Assembly: GCF_031461075.1 (NCBI RefSeq)
Contig: NZ_JAVKPK010000013.1
Span: forward strand, 1 to 64,000
Source: Methanosarcina baikalica
GTDB taxonomy: Archaea > Halobacteriota > Methanosarcinia > Methanosarcinales > Methanosarcinaceae
Reading direction: 5' to 3'
DNA: 64,000 nucleotides
Shown: one piece after another, positions 54,593 through 63,521 of the stretch
Position numbering within the stretch: the first letter of the stretch is position 1
Layout of the letters: each line of letters starts with the position of its first letter
Notes under the pieces: model-generated
What the model was told of the DNA's origin: nothing
Seen by the model: only the letters and a program-made list of their open reading frames with translations
Database searches by the model: none
Position numbers and translations under genes: made by a program

Positions 54593-55633
54593 TTGCCACC
54601 AAAGATTGCAGAAGTCATTGAACATGACGTATGCGCAGCCTGTGGAGCATGCGAGGCCGTATGTCCCATAGGGGCTGTCACTGTAAAGAAGTCGGCAGAA
54701 ATTCGAGATCCGAATAATCTGAGCCTTTATGAGAAAGGGGCTGGATATCAGGTTTGTGAAGGTTGCTTAATCTGCAGCCGTGTCTGTCCAGTAGTAGACG
54801 GCTTCATCGAGAACGAACTTGCAAATGTGCGCAAGTTTTTTGCCGCAAAGTCCAGCAACAGTGCCCGCAGCCAGGACGGGGGAGTAACCAGCGGTATCCT
54901 TAAATCCCTTTTCAAGCAAGGCAAAATCGACTGCGCCGTTGGAATTACCCGAAACGAAAAATGGGAACCTGAAGTAGTTTTACTGACAAGTGCGGAAGAC
55001 GTCGAGAGGACAAGGGGAACCAAGTACACCTCCGATCCGGTCGTTGCAGCTCTCAGACAAGCTTTCGAAAAGTATGATCGGATTGCAGTTGTAGGGGTGC
55101 CCTGTCAGGTCCATTCTGCACGGCTGATCCAGGATAATATAAACGAAAAGATCGTGCTTATTATCGGATTGCTCTGTATGGAAAGTTTTCATCATGAGGT
55201 TATGCTTGAAAAGATCATTCCCGAGATCCTCAAAGTCAAGATCGAAGACGTCCGAAAGATGGAGTTTACCAAAGGTAAATTCTGGGTTTACACAGATGAC
55301 GGCGAGGTTCACTCCGTCCCAATCAAAGATGTAGCCAAATACGCCCGGAACCCCTGCCACCATTGCTGCGACTACACCTCGGTCTTTGCCGACATTTCGG
55401 TAGGTTCTGTTGGGGCTCCTGACGGGTGGAACTCGGTCTTTATAAGGACAGAGGCCGGGGAGAAATACTTTGATATGGTCCGCGACGAAATGGAGATCAT
55501 GGAAGATCCCAAGCCGGGTCTCGAACTTGTTGGAAAACTCATCGATATGAAGCGCAAAAACAATGCTGAACATTTTCTGGAAGTCTGTAAAGAGTTTAGC
55601 TTTGAGACAGGAATCCGTAATGAAACGATGTGA
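54593..55633 (+). CDS. fpoF: F420H2 dehydrogenase subunit FpoF
   Basis: Input subunit that oxidises F420H2 and passes electrons to the membrane Fpo complex or to ferredoxin. It has 346 aa. The N-terminal ferredoxin motifs are CAACGACEAVCP (about 14-25) and CEGCLICSRVCP (about 56-67); the FrhB-type domain follows with VGVPCQVHSARLIQDN and a C-terminal Cys group PCHHCCDYTSVFADISVGS. A TTG start at 54593 follows GGAGGT at 54581-54586. Its location beside mer, apart from the main fpo operon, is the known Methanosarcina arrangement. Confidence 0.95.
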   Translation: MPPKIAEVIEHDVCAACGACEAVCPIGAVTVKKSAEIRDPNNLSLYEKGAGYQVCEGCLICSRVCPVVDGFIENELANVRKFFAAKSSNSARSQDGGVTSGILKSLFKQGKIDCAVGITRNEKWEPEVVLLTSAEDVERTRGTKYTSDPVVAALRQAFEKYDRIAVVGVPCQVHSARLIQDNINEKIVLIIGLLCMESFHHEVMLEKIIPEILKVKIEDVRKMEFTKGKFWVYTDDGEVHSVPIKDVAKYARNPCHHCCDYTSVFADISVGSVGAPDGWNSVFIRTEAGEKYFDMVRDEMEIMEDPKPGLELVGKLIDMKRKNNAEHFLEVCKEFSFETGIRNETM

Positions 55634-55688
55634 AATCAAAATATATCTCGCAGGATAAATAAAGCACAATTGGAGGTTGGAATCCGAA

Positions 55689-56210
55689 ATGATACGAGCT
55701 TTCTACATTGGACGTTTTCAACCGTATCATTTCGGGCACCATGCCATAATTATGCGGATAGCAGAAGAGGTTGACGAACTGGTCATAGGTATAGGAAGTG
55801 CCCAGAAAAGTCATGAAGCCACTGACCCGTTTACGGCAGGGGAAAGGGTGTTGATGCTATACAACGCGCTTGAAAATCTTCCTATTCGCCATTATGTTCT
55901 CCCTATCGAAGACGTCAGGTACAACTCTATATGGGTTCGCCATGTCGCTTCCAGAACCCCGAATTTTGAAGTGGTGTACTCGAACAATCCGCTGGTTATC
56001 CAGCTCTTCCGGGAAGCCGGGTTTTGCGTAAAAGAATCCCCTCTTTATGTCCGGGAAAGGTACTCAGGCACGGAAATCCGGAGGCGGATGGTTGAAGGAG
56101 AAAAATGGGAACACCTTGTTCCAAAACCAATTGTAGAAGTAATCAAGGAAATCGACGGAGTAACTCGCCTCAGGAACGTTTCTGCAAGTGACAATAATTC
56201 TTCTTTATAA
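55689..56210 (+). CDS. nadM: nicotinamide-nucleotide adenylyltransferase
   Basis: Makes NAD from NMN and ATP. I use the ATG at 55689 behind GGAGGT at 55672-55677; an earlier TTG overlaps that site. The 173-residue product has FYIGRFQPYHFGHHAIIMRI (nucleotide-binding H-x-G-H), IGIGSAQKSHEATDPFTAGE and RYSGTEIRRRMVEGEKW (the ISTxxR-like motif of the archaeal family). It starts 55 bp after fpoF and may share its transcript. Confidence 0.93.
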   Translation: MIRAFYIGRFQPYHFGHHAIIMRIAEEVDELVIGIGSAQKSHEATDPFTAGERVLMLYNALENLPIRHYVLPIEDVRYNSIWVRHVASRTPNFEVVYSNNPLVIQLFREAGFCVKESPLYVRERYSGTEIRRRMVEGEKWEHLVPKPIVEVIKEIDGVTRLRNVSASDNNSSL

Positions 56211-56330
56211 TATTTTTTATAATTAGGTAAGTAATAAGTCTATTTCTGTTTCTTTTTTATCTAATTTTATCTTTACTCTTAACCCATTTTCAGCTCTTGA
56301 AATCTTAAGCCATAAGACTTAAGTTTTGGA

Positions 56331-56456
56331 ACTGATCCCAAAACTCAAAATTGCTTCTCTTAACCCCATATTCTGAATAATCAATCAAGATTTCTGGCCG
56401 TGAAAATTATTTCTGAAACTTTTACTGATTAAGAACAAAACTGTTTTGCAATGAGC
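56331..56456. mobile_element. MITE family 1, degenerate copy
   Basis: It starts ACTGATCCCAAAACTCAAAA and follows TTGCTTCTCTTAAC, TTCTGAATAATCAATCAAGA and TTTACTGATTAAGAACAAAA like the copy at 47289. The right end is decayed (CTGTTTTGCAATGAGCT in place of GGTTTTGGGATAGGCT). Confidence 0.7.
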
Positions 56457-57013
56457 TTTTGAAGAGATAGAATTTGCTAATAGTTCTTGTATTTTCTAAT
56501 AGTGTCTGGATTTGACTGTTTGTTTCGTGTTATTTTAGGGTCAGTATTCTCTATAAATATTAAAGAAGTGAGATAAATAGACAAGATAGGGTATATTTTG
56601 GAGAAAATTTTTTATAACAGAAGATACTATTTCTATTTGATGTACTTTGAAAACTTTTTAATAAACTTATTGGGTCATTTTTTTGTGTTTTATGTAATAC
56701 GTTTCAACATTTAACCTTCGTTTGACGCATCAGGTTAATTGCTGTGATTGATATTATAATGAAACGCATTAATTGGTGCCAATATTTTGGAAAAGTAAAA
56801 GGTACACAAAACTTCAAAACAAATAGTTTAAATTTTAACTGTTTGTTGAGAATAAATGTAGAAAAATCACTCAGCCACATGAAAATTTATTTTTCCTGCT
56901 AAATCGGGGGGTTTAATCGGGAAGAGTATATTTTCATTGTCACTAAGTACTGGATTTAAAAACCAATAGCTTTGAAAAAATTACGGTTGAGTGGACACTA
57001 TGGAGGATATATC
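56457..57013. other. AT-rich spacer before the Cys-rich secreted gene
   Basis: No gene is visible in about 560 bp. The stretch is very AT-rich throughout and probably carries the promoter for the gene at 57014. I see no repeat beyond the element at 56331 and no structured RNA. Confidence 0.45.
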
Positions 57014-57424
57014 ATGCAAAGAACTATATTCAAGACAATATGTGTTTTTACGCTGGTCTTCTTTGTCATGTCAATGACAGGAGCAGCAGTCGATAACATT
57101 GCATGCAGTAAGTCTAAGACGGATGCAAGAGACGATCAATTTACATGTAACTGTAAATCTAAATCTTGTTGCTATAACGTGCTGAGTAATGACAAAGGAT
57201 CCAACCTTAAAGTTACAACTACGGGAACTATTACTACCGCACAGGGTGGCAAAGTAACGATGCAGAGTAACGGCAAATTCTGTTACACAAAGCCAAAAAG
57301 TTGCAGTAAATCTTGCACTGACAGTTTCAAATACTGTGTAAAAGGTAAGGATGGAAAAACCGATTGTGCAACCGTTACGATTAAAGTCAAATGCTCTGGC
57401 TGCTCCAGCTGCTCAACCTGTTGA
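57014..57424 (+). CDS. secreted Cys-rich single-Ig-like-domain protein
   Basis: I place the start at the ATG at 57014, behind GGAGGATATATC; an upstream frame to 56972 is also open. The 136-residue product begins with a signal peptide (TIFKTICVFTLVFFVMSMTG) and continues with one bacterial Ig-like/cadherin-like domain, recognisable as YNVLSNDKGSNLKVTTTGTI, TAQGGKVTMQSNGKFCYT and KYCVKGKDGKTDCATVTIKV. It is unusual in carrying about 14 Cys, including CNCKSKSCC near the start of the domain and CSGCSSCSTC at the very end. That would give many disulfides or a metal cluster. The function is unknown; an envelope location is expected. Confidence 0.7.
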   Translation: MQRTIFKTICVFTLVFFVMSMTGAAVDNIACSKSKTDARDDQFTCNCKSKSCCYNVLSNDKGSNLKVTTTGTITTAQGGKVTMQSNGKFCYTKPKSCSKSCTDSFKYCVKGKDGKTDCATVTIKVKCSGCSSCSTC

Positions 57425-57535
57425 GACTGAGCTGTTGCAACTAAGCACTTTTAAGGGAAAAGGAAGTTTTTATCTTCCGGGGATCTGATCCCCATCTCCC
57501 TTACCACTTTTCTTGTCACTTTTAATTCGTAACTA

Positions 57536-58084
57536 TTAAGGAACCAGATCAATCCAGTCAATGGATCCAGGTTCGTACTCCGACAGCTCTTCTTCATTGC
57601 CGCTTAAAATGTGATCCACAATTTTTTCTATATCCTGTCCTGTTTCTTCAATACTCTTTCCTGTAGTGTCTATTTCAAAAACCTTTTTGCACCATTCAAA
57701 AGCCTCAACCAGGATCACGTCGAGAGCTTCGGCTTCAATATTTTCTCTTATTTTCTCTTCCGAGTAGCCGCGTGTTTTCAGCCTCATTTTTAATTCAGGC
57801 GGACATGCCCTTAGTATAATAATAATGTCTGCAATGTAATGGGCAAGGTGGCTCTCAAGAATTATTACCTTGTTATCCTTTCCATTAATAATCTCTGCAA
57901 GACGCTCCCGGATAAGTTCCATGTCTGCAACGGCAGCATCCCTCTTCTCATCAATTTCAGTGTAGAGATGTTCCTCTTTTATCAGGTCATTAAGGTGGAT
58001 CACTTTCCAGTGCCTTTTTTTTTCCAGGAGCCTGCTTACAGAGGTTTTCCCAGTACCAGGGGTACCTGTAAGTCCTATTAACAT
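57536..58084 (-). CDS. AK6/Fap7-type adenylate-kinase-like NTPase
   Basis: P-loop kinase of 182 aa with GLTGTPGTGKTSVSRLLEKK (Walker A at about residues 6-13), HLNDLIKEEHLYTEIDEKRD, an IILESHLAHYIADIIIILRA core and RLKTRGYSEEKIRENIEAEA. These match the archaeal putative adenylate kinase family related to eukaryotic Fap7/AK6, which assists 40S ribosome assembly. An acidic C-terminus (NEEELSEYEPGSIDWIDLVP) resembles the family. It stands alone on the minus strand. Confidence 0.9.
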   Translation of the reverse strand: MLIGLTGTPGTGKTSVSRLLEKKRHWKVIHLNDLIKEEHLYTEIDEKRDAAVADMELIRERLAEIINGKDNKVIILESHLAHYIADIIIILRACPPELKMRLKTRGYSEEKIRENIEAEALDVILVEAFEWCKKVFEIDTTGKSIEETGQDIEKIVDHILSGNEEELSEYEPGSIDWIDLVP

Positions 58085-58179
58085 GAGGGGAAAATGGGAT
58101 TTATCGCAGTTATACTTAATGCCGGCCTACCACAATCGCTTGCTGTGGATCGTCCCGGATAACGTGAATCTTGATTGAT

Positions 58180-58323
58180 TCATTTTTGCCTCTTCATTAC
58201 CATTACAATTCCCATCCCATGATGACCAGACCGTTTCTGCGCAGGATACCAAGGACAGACATTTTTCTCTGCACATTTTTTCCGTATTTCTTCGACGGGT
58301 ATGAGCCATTTTCCCTTATCCAT
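58180..58323 (-). CDS. small ORF, 47 aa, unknown
   Basis: The product reads MDKGKWLIPVEEIRKKCAEK, then NVCPWYPAQKRSGHHGMGIV. Composition is protein-like, with two Cys and a basic tail. A second minus-strand frame of similar length overlaps it, so the evidence is modest. I do not recognise it. Confidence 0.35.
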   Translation of the reverse strand: MDKGKWLIPVEEIRKKCAEKNVCPWYPAQKRSGHHGMGIVMVMKRQK

Positions 58324-58423
58324 TCCTTTTAACAAAAAAGTCAGATTAGAATAAAAAATGTCAGACTTTGAGAAGGTCAGGCCGAAACTTCAACAACATG
58401 CTGGAAATGAGTCAAAACAATGT

Positions 58424-58806
58424 ATTTTTCTATCCGGATTTTAAATCGGTTGTAGGAGAATGCAGAAAGTCCACAAGGTAGGGATACTTCATCAGATAGA
58501 ATTTCTCAATTATGCTGCGCTCAAAAATTTTGTTTTTCCCATTGTCAATCAACAGAGAAACTTCAGGGTTTGCCATTAGATATGAATACTTCCGAGTAGC
58601 TTTTGTAATTGAAAAAGAAGATAAGTGAGCTTTCTCATTCGAGACAAAGCAACGAGGCTCAGAACAATGCCGTTTTGGGTTATCAGGACAGCAAAGGGCT
58701 GGGACTCTATGAATTGTCTTAGCTTTTCAGGCAATTTTTTCTTCTCAAGCCCTCTGCTTTTAACAGGGTTTTCGTCTTCTTTTTCTTCAAATTTTTAAGG
58801 CATAAC
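58424..58806 (-). pseudogene. decayed pyridoxamine-5'-phosphate-oxidase-like flavin protein
   Basis: The frames together recover a PPOX-fold protein: LPEKLRQFIESQPFAVLITQ with the typical early strand, then after a frameshift CFVSNEKAHLSSFSITKATR and KYSYLMANPEVSLLIDN (the usual RKYRNLLANPRVALLIDN-like core). After that the sequence skips to KFYLMKYPYLVDFLHSPTTD, a C-terminal segment. Frame breaks and an internal deletion remove the rest, and no frame is open end to end. Confidence 0.7.
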
Positions 58807-58900
58807 AGACGCAACTTTATCTTTTATACTTACAGCTCCACGAATTTACGATCTTCTGCGATTTCTGATATTGTGGGCAGTTGATTTTTACATCGTCGTG

Positions 58901-59131
58901 TTATTCTTTCAAAGTCCCGACAACAGGATAATCCTTAAATATTTCAGGCCCATGTGGTGCCTCGTCCATTTCTTCAGTGAGGTCCTTCCCTGCATCATGA
59001 AGTCCCTGGTGAATGCCATCTTCCCAGAGATAACTATCAGAGACATCATAGATCTGGCCTTGATAGGCGACGTATATCTTCCCATTTTTACCATTAGCCT
59101 CTGCAAGTTCTTCAAGTGTATATTCTTTCAT
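58901..59131 (-). CDS. small cytochrome b5-like heme-binding protein
   Basis: 76 aa matching the cytochrome b5-like heme/steroid-binding fold: YTLEELAEANGKNGKIYVAY, QIYDVSDSYLWEDGIHQGLH and KDLTEEMDEAPHGPEIF. The His in HQGLH and the His in APHGPE are the possible heme ligands. Family members of this size occur in methanogens; the partner is unknown. The ATG follows GGGATATGAGAA, and the gene reads in the same direction as the DUF255 gene upstream (62 bp). Confidence 0.83.
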   Translation of the reverse strand: MKEYTLEELAEANGKNGKIYVAYQGQIYDVSDSYLWEDGIHQGLHDAGKDLTEEMDEAPHGPEIFKDYPVVGTLKE

Positions 59132-59193
59132 TTCTCATATCCCCATGATTTTTGATAAATTCACTTGATTGCCGCCTATAGTTTCAGCTGCAG

Positions 59194-61287
59194 TCATACA
59201 TTTAACATTTTTAACATTTCGTTGATTTCAGTGGTCGGAAGCTGGCACTCATAATTCTGGCAGACATATGCAGTAGCTTTTCCCTCTATAGGAACTTGCA
59301 TTTTCGTGTATGTTGCCAGATTTGTAATTTCGGGATCTTTTCCTTCTGGCCTGAATACCAGTACTTTATTAGGAATAAAATAACTCCAGAGCTCTTCGAG
59401 CATATGTCCTGTATCCAGAGCTTCATGTTTTCCGGAGATTACCACTTCATATGCAGGACCCAATCCGAAGTCAAGAGCTGACAGGAATTGGGTATATCCT
59501 GATGGTATTTTTCTAATCAGTTTTGAAAAAGCGCGTTCCAACCCTTCAGCTATATCTTCCAATTCAGGATCTGCAGTCATTCTGGAAAGCCGAAGAAGAT
59601 TCAACATCTCAATTGAATTACCGGAAGGTATGGCTGCGTCCGTAAACTCTTTTTTCCTGAAGATAAGAGATTCGCTGTCATCGGCAGTAAAATAGAGCCC
59701 CCCATGGGCGGGGTCCCAGAAGTGCTCAAGAAGTTCCCTGTTAAGACAAATGGCTGCTTTAAGATAGCGCAATTCGAATCCGGTCTCGTATAGCTCAAGG
59801 AGTCCATGGATCAGGAAAGCATAGTCATCGGCAGCTCCGGAAATGCCAGCTACTCCGTCTCTATATCGGTGAAGCAATCGCTTATCGGGACTGTAAAAGT
59901 TTTTGAGAATGAAATCCGCGGCTTTTTCGGCCGCTTTCAAATACTTTTCCTTACCAAAAGTCTGGAAACCTTTTGCAAGAGCTGCAATCATAAGCCCATT
60001 CCAGTCGGTCAGAATTTTATCGTCTCTTGCAGGTCTTTTACGTTCGTTTCGAGCTTCCAGAAGCTTTTCTTTAATCAGTTTTACTCGGCTCTCAATTTCG
60101 TCAATGGAAATTTTCAGTTCTGCGGCAAGAGATCCCAGAGAGCGGGGCATATAAAGGAGGTTAGTTCCGGTTTTTTTACCTCTTATTTCTTCTTCAAAGT
60201 TACCTTCTTCCTTCAGATTGAACACTTTCATAATCAGTTTGGAATCCTCCGGGCTAAGAACATTCCTGATCTCTTCTAAAGTCCAGAGATAATATATTCC
60301 TTCTTCTCCTTCGACATCTGCATCTTCCCCGCAGTAAAACCCGCCTTCTGGAGACGTCAGATCTCTTAACACGTAATCAAGGATTCCCTCTGCCGCTTCT
60401 TTATACAGCTTCTTTCCGGTAACCTGATAGTTTTCTGTATACGCAATTGCAATGAGAGCCTGGTCGTACAGCATTTTCTCAAAATGGGGAACAACCCACA
60501 TGTTATCTGTGGAGTAACGGTGGAAACCCGAACCCAGATGGTCATGGATTCCTCCCCTATACATGTTATCCAGGGTATATTCTACCATATGGAGGGCTTC
60601 AGGGTTTCCGCTGCGCCTCCAATAACGGAGCAAAAAGGAAATTTTGTGCGGAGTCGGAAATTTCGGGGCTCTTTCAAAGCCTCCATATTCGCTGTCAAAT
60701 GAACTCAGCAGTTCATCATAAGCTTCCTCCATTATTGCTTCCCCGATTCCTTCTCCTGCAGACTCTGAAATCATATTCTGGATAGTAGATGTGATTTTCT
60801 CCGCCGAATCAAGCACTTCTTCATGCTGTTTGTTCCATATCTCCTCTATTCTGGGCACAAGTTCGAGCATTCCTGTCTGGCTAAAACGGGATTTTTTCGG
60901 GATATAGGTTCCTGCAAAAAAGGGCTTCCTGCCAGGAGTCATGATAATATTAAGCGGCCAGCCGCCTCTTCCAAGAATAATCTGGCAGACTGTCATGTAA
61001 ATGTTGTCAATGTCTGGTCGTTCCTCCCTATCTACTTTTATGCAAACAAAAGCCCTGTTCATGAGTCCTGCTATTTCTTCATCCTCAAAAGATTCATGTG
61101 CCATTACATGACACCAGTGGCAGGTAGAATAACCAATTGAGAGAAAAATAGGTTTATTTTCGTTCCTTGCTTTTTCAAAAGCCTCTTCTCCCCAGGGATA
61201 CCAATCCACAGGATTATATGCATGTTGCAGGAGATAAGGGCTTTTTTCGTTGATCAGACGGTTAGGTTTTCTCTGTTCTTTCCCCAG
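59194..61287 (-). CDS. DUF255 thioredoxin-fold / six-hairpin protein (YyaL/SSP411 family)
   Basis: The protein joins a thioredoxin-like domain (STCHWCHVMAHESFEDEEIA, CxxC at about residues 60-63 of the extended form) to an alpha/alpha-barrel of the N-acylglucosamine-epimerase type. The conserved family N-terminus (RLINEKSPYLLQHAYNPVDW) is fully coded upstream of the first GTG at 61209, but no ATG, GTG or TTG precedes it before a stop at about 61316. A CTG at 61285-61287 lies 7 bases after a perfect GGAGG, so I propose it as the start, giving 697 aa. The function is unsettled in the family. A rhodanese remnant ends just upstream. Confidence 0.85.
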   Translation of the reverse strand: MGKEQRKPNRLINEKSPYLLQHAYNPVDWYPWGEEAFEKARNENKPIFLSIGYSTCHWCHVMAHESFEDEEIAGLMNRAFVCIKVDREERPDIDNIYMTVCQIILGRGGWPLNIIMTPGRKPFFAGTYIPKKSRFSQTGMLELVPRIEEIWNKQHEEVLDSAEKITSTIQNMISESAGEGIGEAIMEEAYDELLSSFDSEYGGFERAPKFPTPHKISFLLRYWRRSGNPEALHMVEYTLDNMYRGGIHDHLGSGFHRYSTDNMWVVPHFEKMLYDQALIAIAYTENYQVTGKKLYKEAAEGILDYVLRDLTSPEGGFYCGEDADVEGEEGIYYLWTLEEIRNVLSPEDSKLIMKVFNLKEEGNFEEEIRGKKTGTNLLYMPRSLGSLAAELKISIDEIESRVKLIKEKLLEARNERKRPARDDKILTDWNGLMIAALAKGFQTFGKEKYLKAAEKAADFILKNFYSPDKRLLHRYRDGVAGISGAADDYAFLIHGLLELYETGFELRYLKAAICLNRELLEHFWDPAHGGLYFTADDSESLIFRKKEFTDAAIPSGNSIEMLNLLRLSRMTADPELEDIAEGLERAFSKLIRKIPSGYTQFLSALDFGLGPAYEVVISGKHEALDTGHMLEELWSYFIPNKVLVFRPEGKDPEITNLATYTKMQVPIEGKATAYVCQNYECQLPTTEINEMLKMLNV

Positions 61288-61306
61288 TAAAATCCCTCCG
61301 GTTTTT

Positions 61307-61440
61307 TCAGGCTTCTATTTCTTGCCAGGCGGGCACTCCACCTTTCAGGACTTCCACTTTTCCGTAACCCTTCATGGCAGTTGTTATCGCCTGCAAGCCT
61401 GAGAGACATACAGTGATGATTTCTCTGTCTCTCACGCTTC
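61307..61440 (-). pseudogene. C-terminal rhodanese-domain remnant
   Basis: A minus-strand stretch ending with TGA at 61307 reads RDREIITVCLSGLQAITTAM then KGYGKVEVLKGGVPAWQEIE, the end of a rhodanese domain with its active-site loop (V-C-x-S-G). The N-terminal half of the domain is missing. Its stop lies a few bases before the frame of the DUF255 gene, so the two were probably once co-transcribed. Confidence 0.75.
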
Positions 61441-61756
61441 TCACCAGTAATTTTAATAACCCTTTAAATGGTCCCGTATCAAGTTTTTAATTCTAAATGA
61501 ATGTCCAACCTTGCAGCGGAGTCGTTTATCTCTTGTTATAATGGTAATTTTTTTTATCAAGCTTCTGCTTGATCCTGAAAATTGAAAAAATAGGTACAGC
61601 CAAATTTCCCCACTTTAAATAGTCGTCTCCTGAATATCAATATATCGGTATTTTGGCTGATTATTTTTCTAATATGATTAAAAAGTTAAATCAGTAATTT
61701 TAGAAGCAGTGTGGGTAGAAGCATGTGGGCAGGATACTTTTAGTTCGTAAACATTT
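61441..61756. other. spacer between rhodanese remnant and IS element
   Basis: An AT-rich spacer of 316 bp with no clear gene on either strand. It must hold the promoter for the minus-strand DUF255 gene or its decayed predecessor. Confidence 0.4.
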
Positions 61757-61840
61757 ATTTCAGTCGAATACCCCGCAGCTTGCTGCGGGGATGGAAAACC
61801 TCCCCGAGAACCTTTGTTAACTAAACGATTTATATTTTTA
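61757..61840 (+). mobile_element. left end of an IS200/IS605 element
   Basis: TTTCAGTCGAATA precedes a strong hairpin, CCCCGCAGC TT GCTGCGGGG (61771-61790), and then GATGGAAAACCTCCCCGAGA. These are the folded left-end features recognised by the Y1 transposase. The same left end occurs at 30485. The tnpA gene begins 18 bp further on. Confidence 0.75.
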
Positions 61841-61858
61841 GCTACCTTTCTAACGTGA

Positions 61859-62306
61859 ATGGAACTACGGCATGCAAATCATTGTGTCTATAAATCAGGT
61901 ACAACATAGTTTTTTGTATGAAGTCTCGTAAAAACCTTCTTTTAGACAAAGAAATCACCCATTTTTTGAAAAACATATGCTTTGAAATTGGTGAAAGGTA
62001 CTGTTTTGAATTTAATGCAATTGGTACTGATGGTGATCATGTCCATCTTTTTGTTGATGCTGAGCCAAAATATTCTCTCTCAAAAGTGATGCAAATTATA
62101 AAAAACATCACAGCAGACAAATCTTTAAAGAACATCCTGAAATCAAAAAACAGCTTTGGGGTGGTGAACTATGGAGTGATGGGGGTTACATTGGAACTGT
62201 AGGAGATGGAACAACTTCCGATGTAATAAAAAATTACGTTGAAAATCAGGGAAACAAAGAAGAAAACGAAGCATATAAGCAAGTGAATATATTGGATTTT
62301 GAATAG
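61859..62306 (+). pseudogene. tnpA: frameshifted IS200/IS605 transposase TnpA
   Basis: HUH-type Y1 transposase. Frames give MELRHANHCVYK, then after a one-base loss YNIVFCMKSRKNLLLDKEIT. The HUH motif follows in GTDGDHVHLFVDAEPKYSL. Near 62120 a second shift leads to LWGGELWSDGGYIGTVGDG and the catalytic Tyr segment VIKNYVENQGNKEENEAYKQ, ending at TAG 62304-62306. All catalytic residues are still encoded but in three frames, so it is inactive unless frameshifting or sequence errors intervene. No tnpB follows. Confidence 0.88.
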
Positions 62307-62447
62307 TTCCATAACTTAGCACAACTTTGATTTGAGGCTTCTGCATGTCACTTCAAAAAACAATTTATTGAACTGACGTGGTATTATTTTTGTGCTATTT
62401 ATCATACAGCTGTATTTACTAACCTCTCAGGAAACTTACAGAATATC

Positions 62448-63425
62448 TCAGGAGACACCCTGCTTTTTTACTTGTTGAAGTTTTCCAAGGTCTTCTCGTT
62501 TTTCCCCCTGATTTCCTATCTCTAGAATATTTACAACTTTTAAAATTCTATACGACTGTTCCTGTTTTTTTTCGGCTTTCCGAGCCTGATATACCCTTAT
62601 AGAGCGAAGAAGATCGATTTTTCTGAATTCTGGCCAGAAAGGCGCGCAGAAATAAGTCGCACATTCGCTTCCGTTAGCCTGCCAGGGAAGGAAATTAGAA
62701 ACTCTTTCATCGCCGCCGGTGCGGAGGATCAGATCCACATTAGGAACAGAGACGCCTGGAGCAGGGTAGAGATGTTTCGAAATAAGATTTTCATCCACTT
62801 CTTCAAGGGAAAGTTTCCCGGTGGAAATACAACCTGCAATGTCCCGAACAGCCTGAATAATGTCTTGCCTGCCTCCATAAGCAATGGCAACGTTCAGGTG
62901 AAATTTCCTGTAATTTTCTGTAGCTTTTTCTATCTTTTCAATTGATTCATTCAGGAAAGCAGGTAATTTTGACCGGTCTCCGATGACGCGGACTTGAATT
63001 TCGTTTTCATGCGTTCTTGGGTCGGAATAAATTTTCAGGAATTTTTCGTTGATGAGATTAAAGAGACCGTCAACTTCCTCTTCGGAACGCTGGAAATTTT
63101 CCGTAGAAAAGGCATACAGAGTAAGTTGTTTTACCCCTATCTCATAACACCACTCAATCACCCTTTCGGTAACTTCTGCTCCCAGCGCATGCCCGAAACT
63201 TCGGGTTTTTCCCAGCTGCCCTGCATACCTGCGGTTTCCATCCATAATCACAGCTATATGATGCGGAATTTCGGAATTAAGAATTTCTATTTCAAGTCTC
63301 CGCTCATACTCGAGATAGAAAATACTGAATATGCGGTTTTTCAAAAAATGAAGTCCCGCCCGGAAGATTTCCCTGTTTCTAAGTACCATTTTTAGACTCT
63401 TTATGTATCTTCTTCCTGAGAACAT
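62448..63425 (-). CDS. uppS: cis-prenyltransferase (undecaprenyl/dolichyl diphosphate synthase family)
   Basis: Makes the long polyprenyl diphosphate that becomes the dolichyl carrier for glycans. The 325 residues include PHHIAVIMDGNRRYAGQLG (substrate Asp), LYAFSTENFQRSEEEVDGLF, NVAIAYGGRQDIIQAVRDIA and VDLILRTGGDERVSNFLPWQ. An N-terminal extension of about 55 basic residues precedes the catalytic domain. Start could be the ATG at 63425 or 63389; neither binding site is strong. The product is needed by AglB and by the lipid-linked polysaccharide steps coded elsewhere in the window. Confidence 0.92.
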   Translation of the reverse strand: MFSGRRYIKSLKMVLRNREIFRAGLHFLKNRIFSIFYLEYERRLEIEILNSEIPHHIAVIMDGNRRYAGQLGKTRSFGHALGAEVTERVIEWCYEIGVKQLTLYAFSTENFQRSEEEVDGLFNLINEKFLKIYSDPRTHENEIQVRVIGDRSKLPAFLNESIEKIEKATENYRKFHLNVAIAYGGRQDIIQAVRDIAGCISTGKLSLEEVDENLISKHLYPAPGVSVPNVDLILRTGGDERVSNFLPWQANGSECATYFCAPFWPEFRKIDLLRSIRVYQARKAEKKQEQSYRILKVVNILEIGNQGEKREDLGKLQQVKKQGVS

Positions 63426-63521
63426 CCAGATCTCAGAATTGGCCTCGTAGATTTCTCTTTTAATGTAGATTAATATCCTGTCTTGTTCAAGACATTAATA
63501 TTTCTTTTGCTTAAAAATCCA

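Noticed and set aside
54980..55669. 229-codon minus-strand frame opposite fpoF
   Set aside because: Long, but antisense to conserved fpoF codons and lacking a start signal; codon bias of a highly expressed GC-rich gene often opens such frames.
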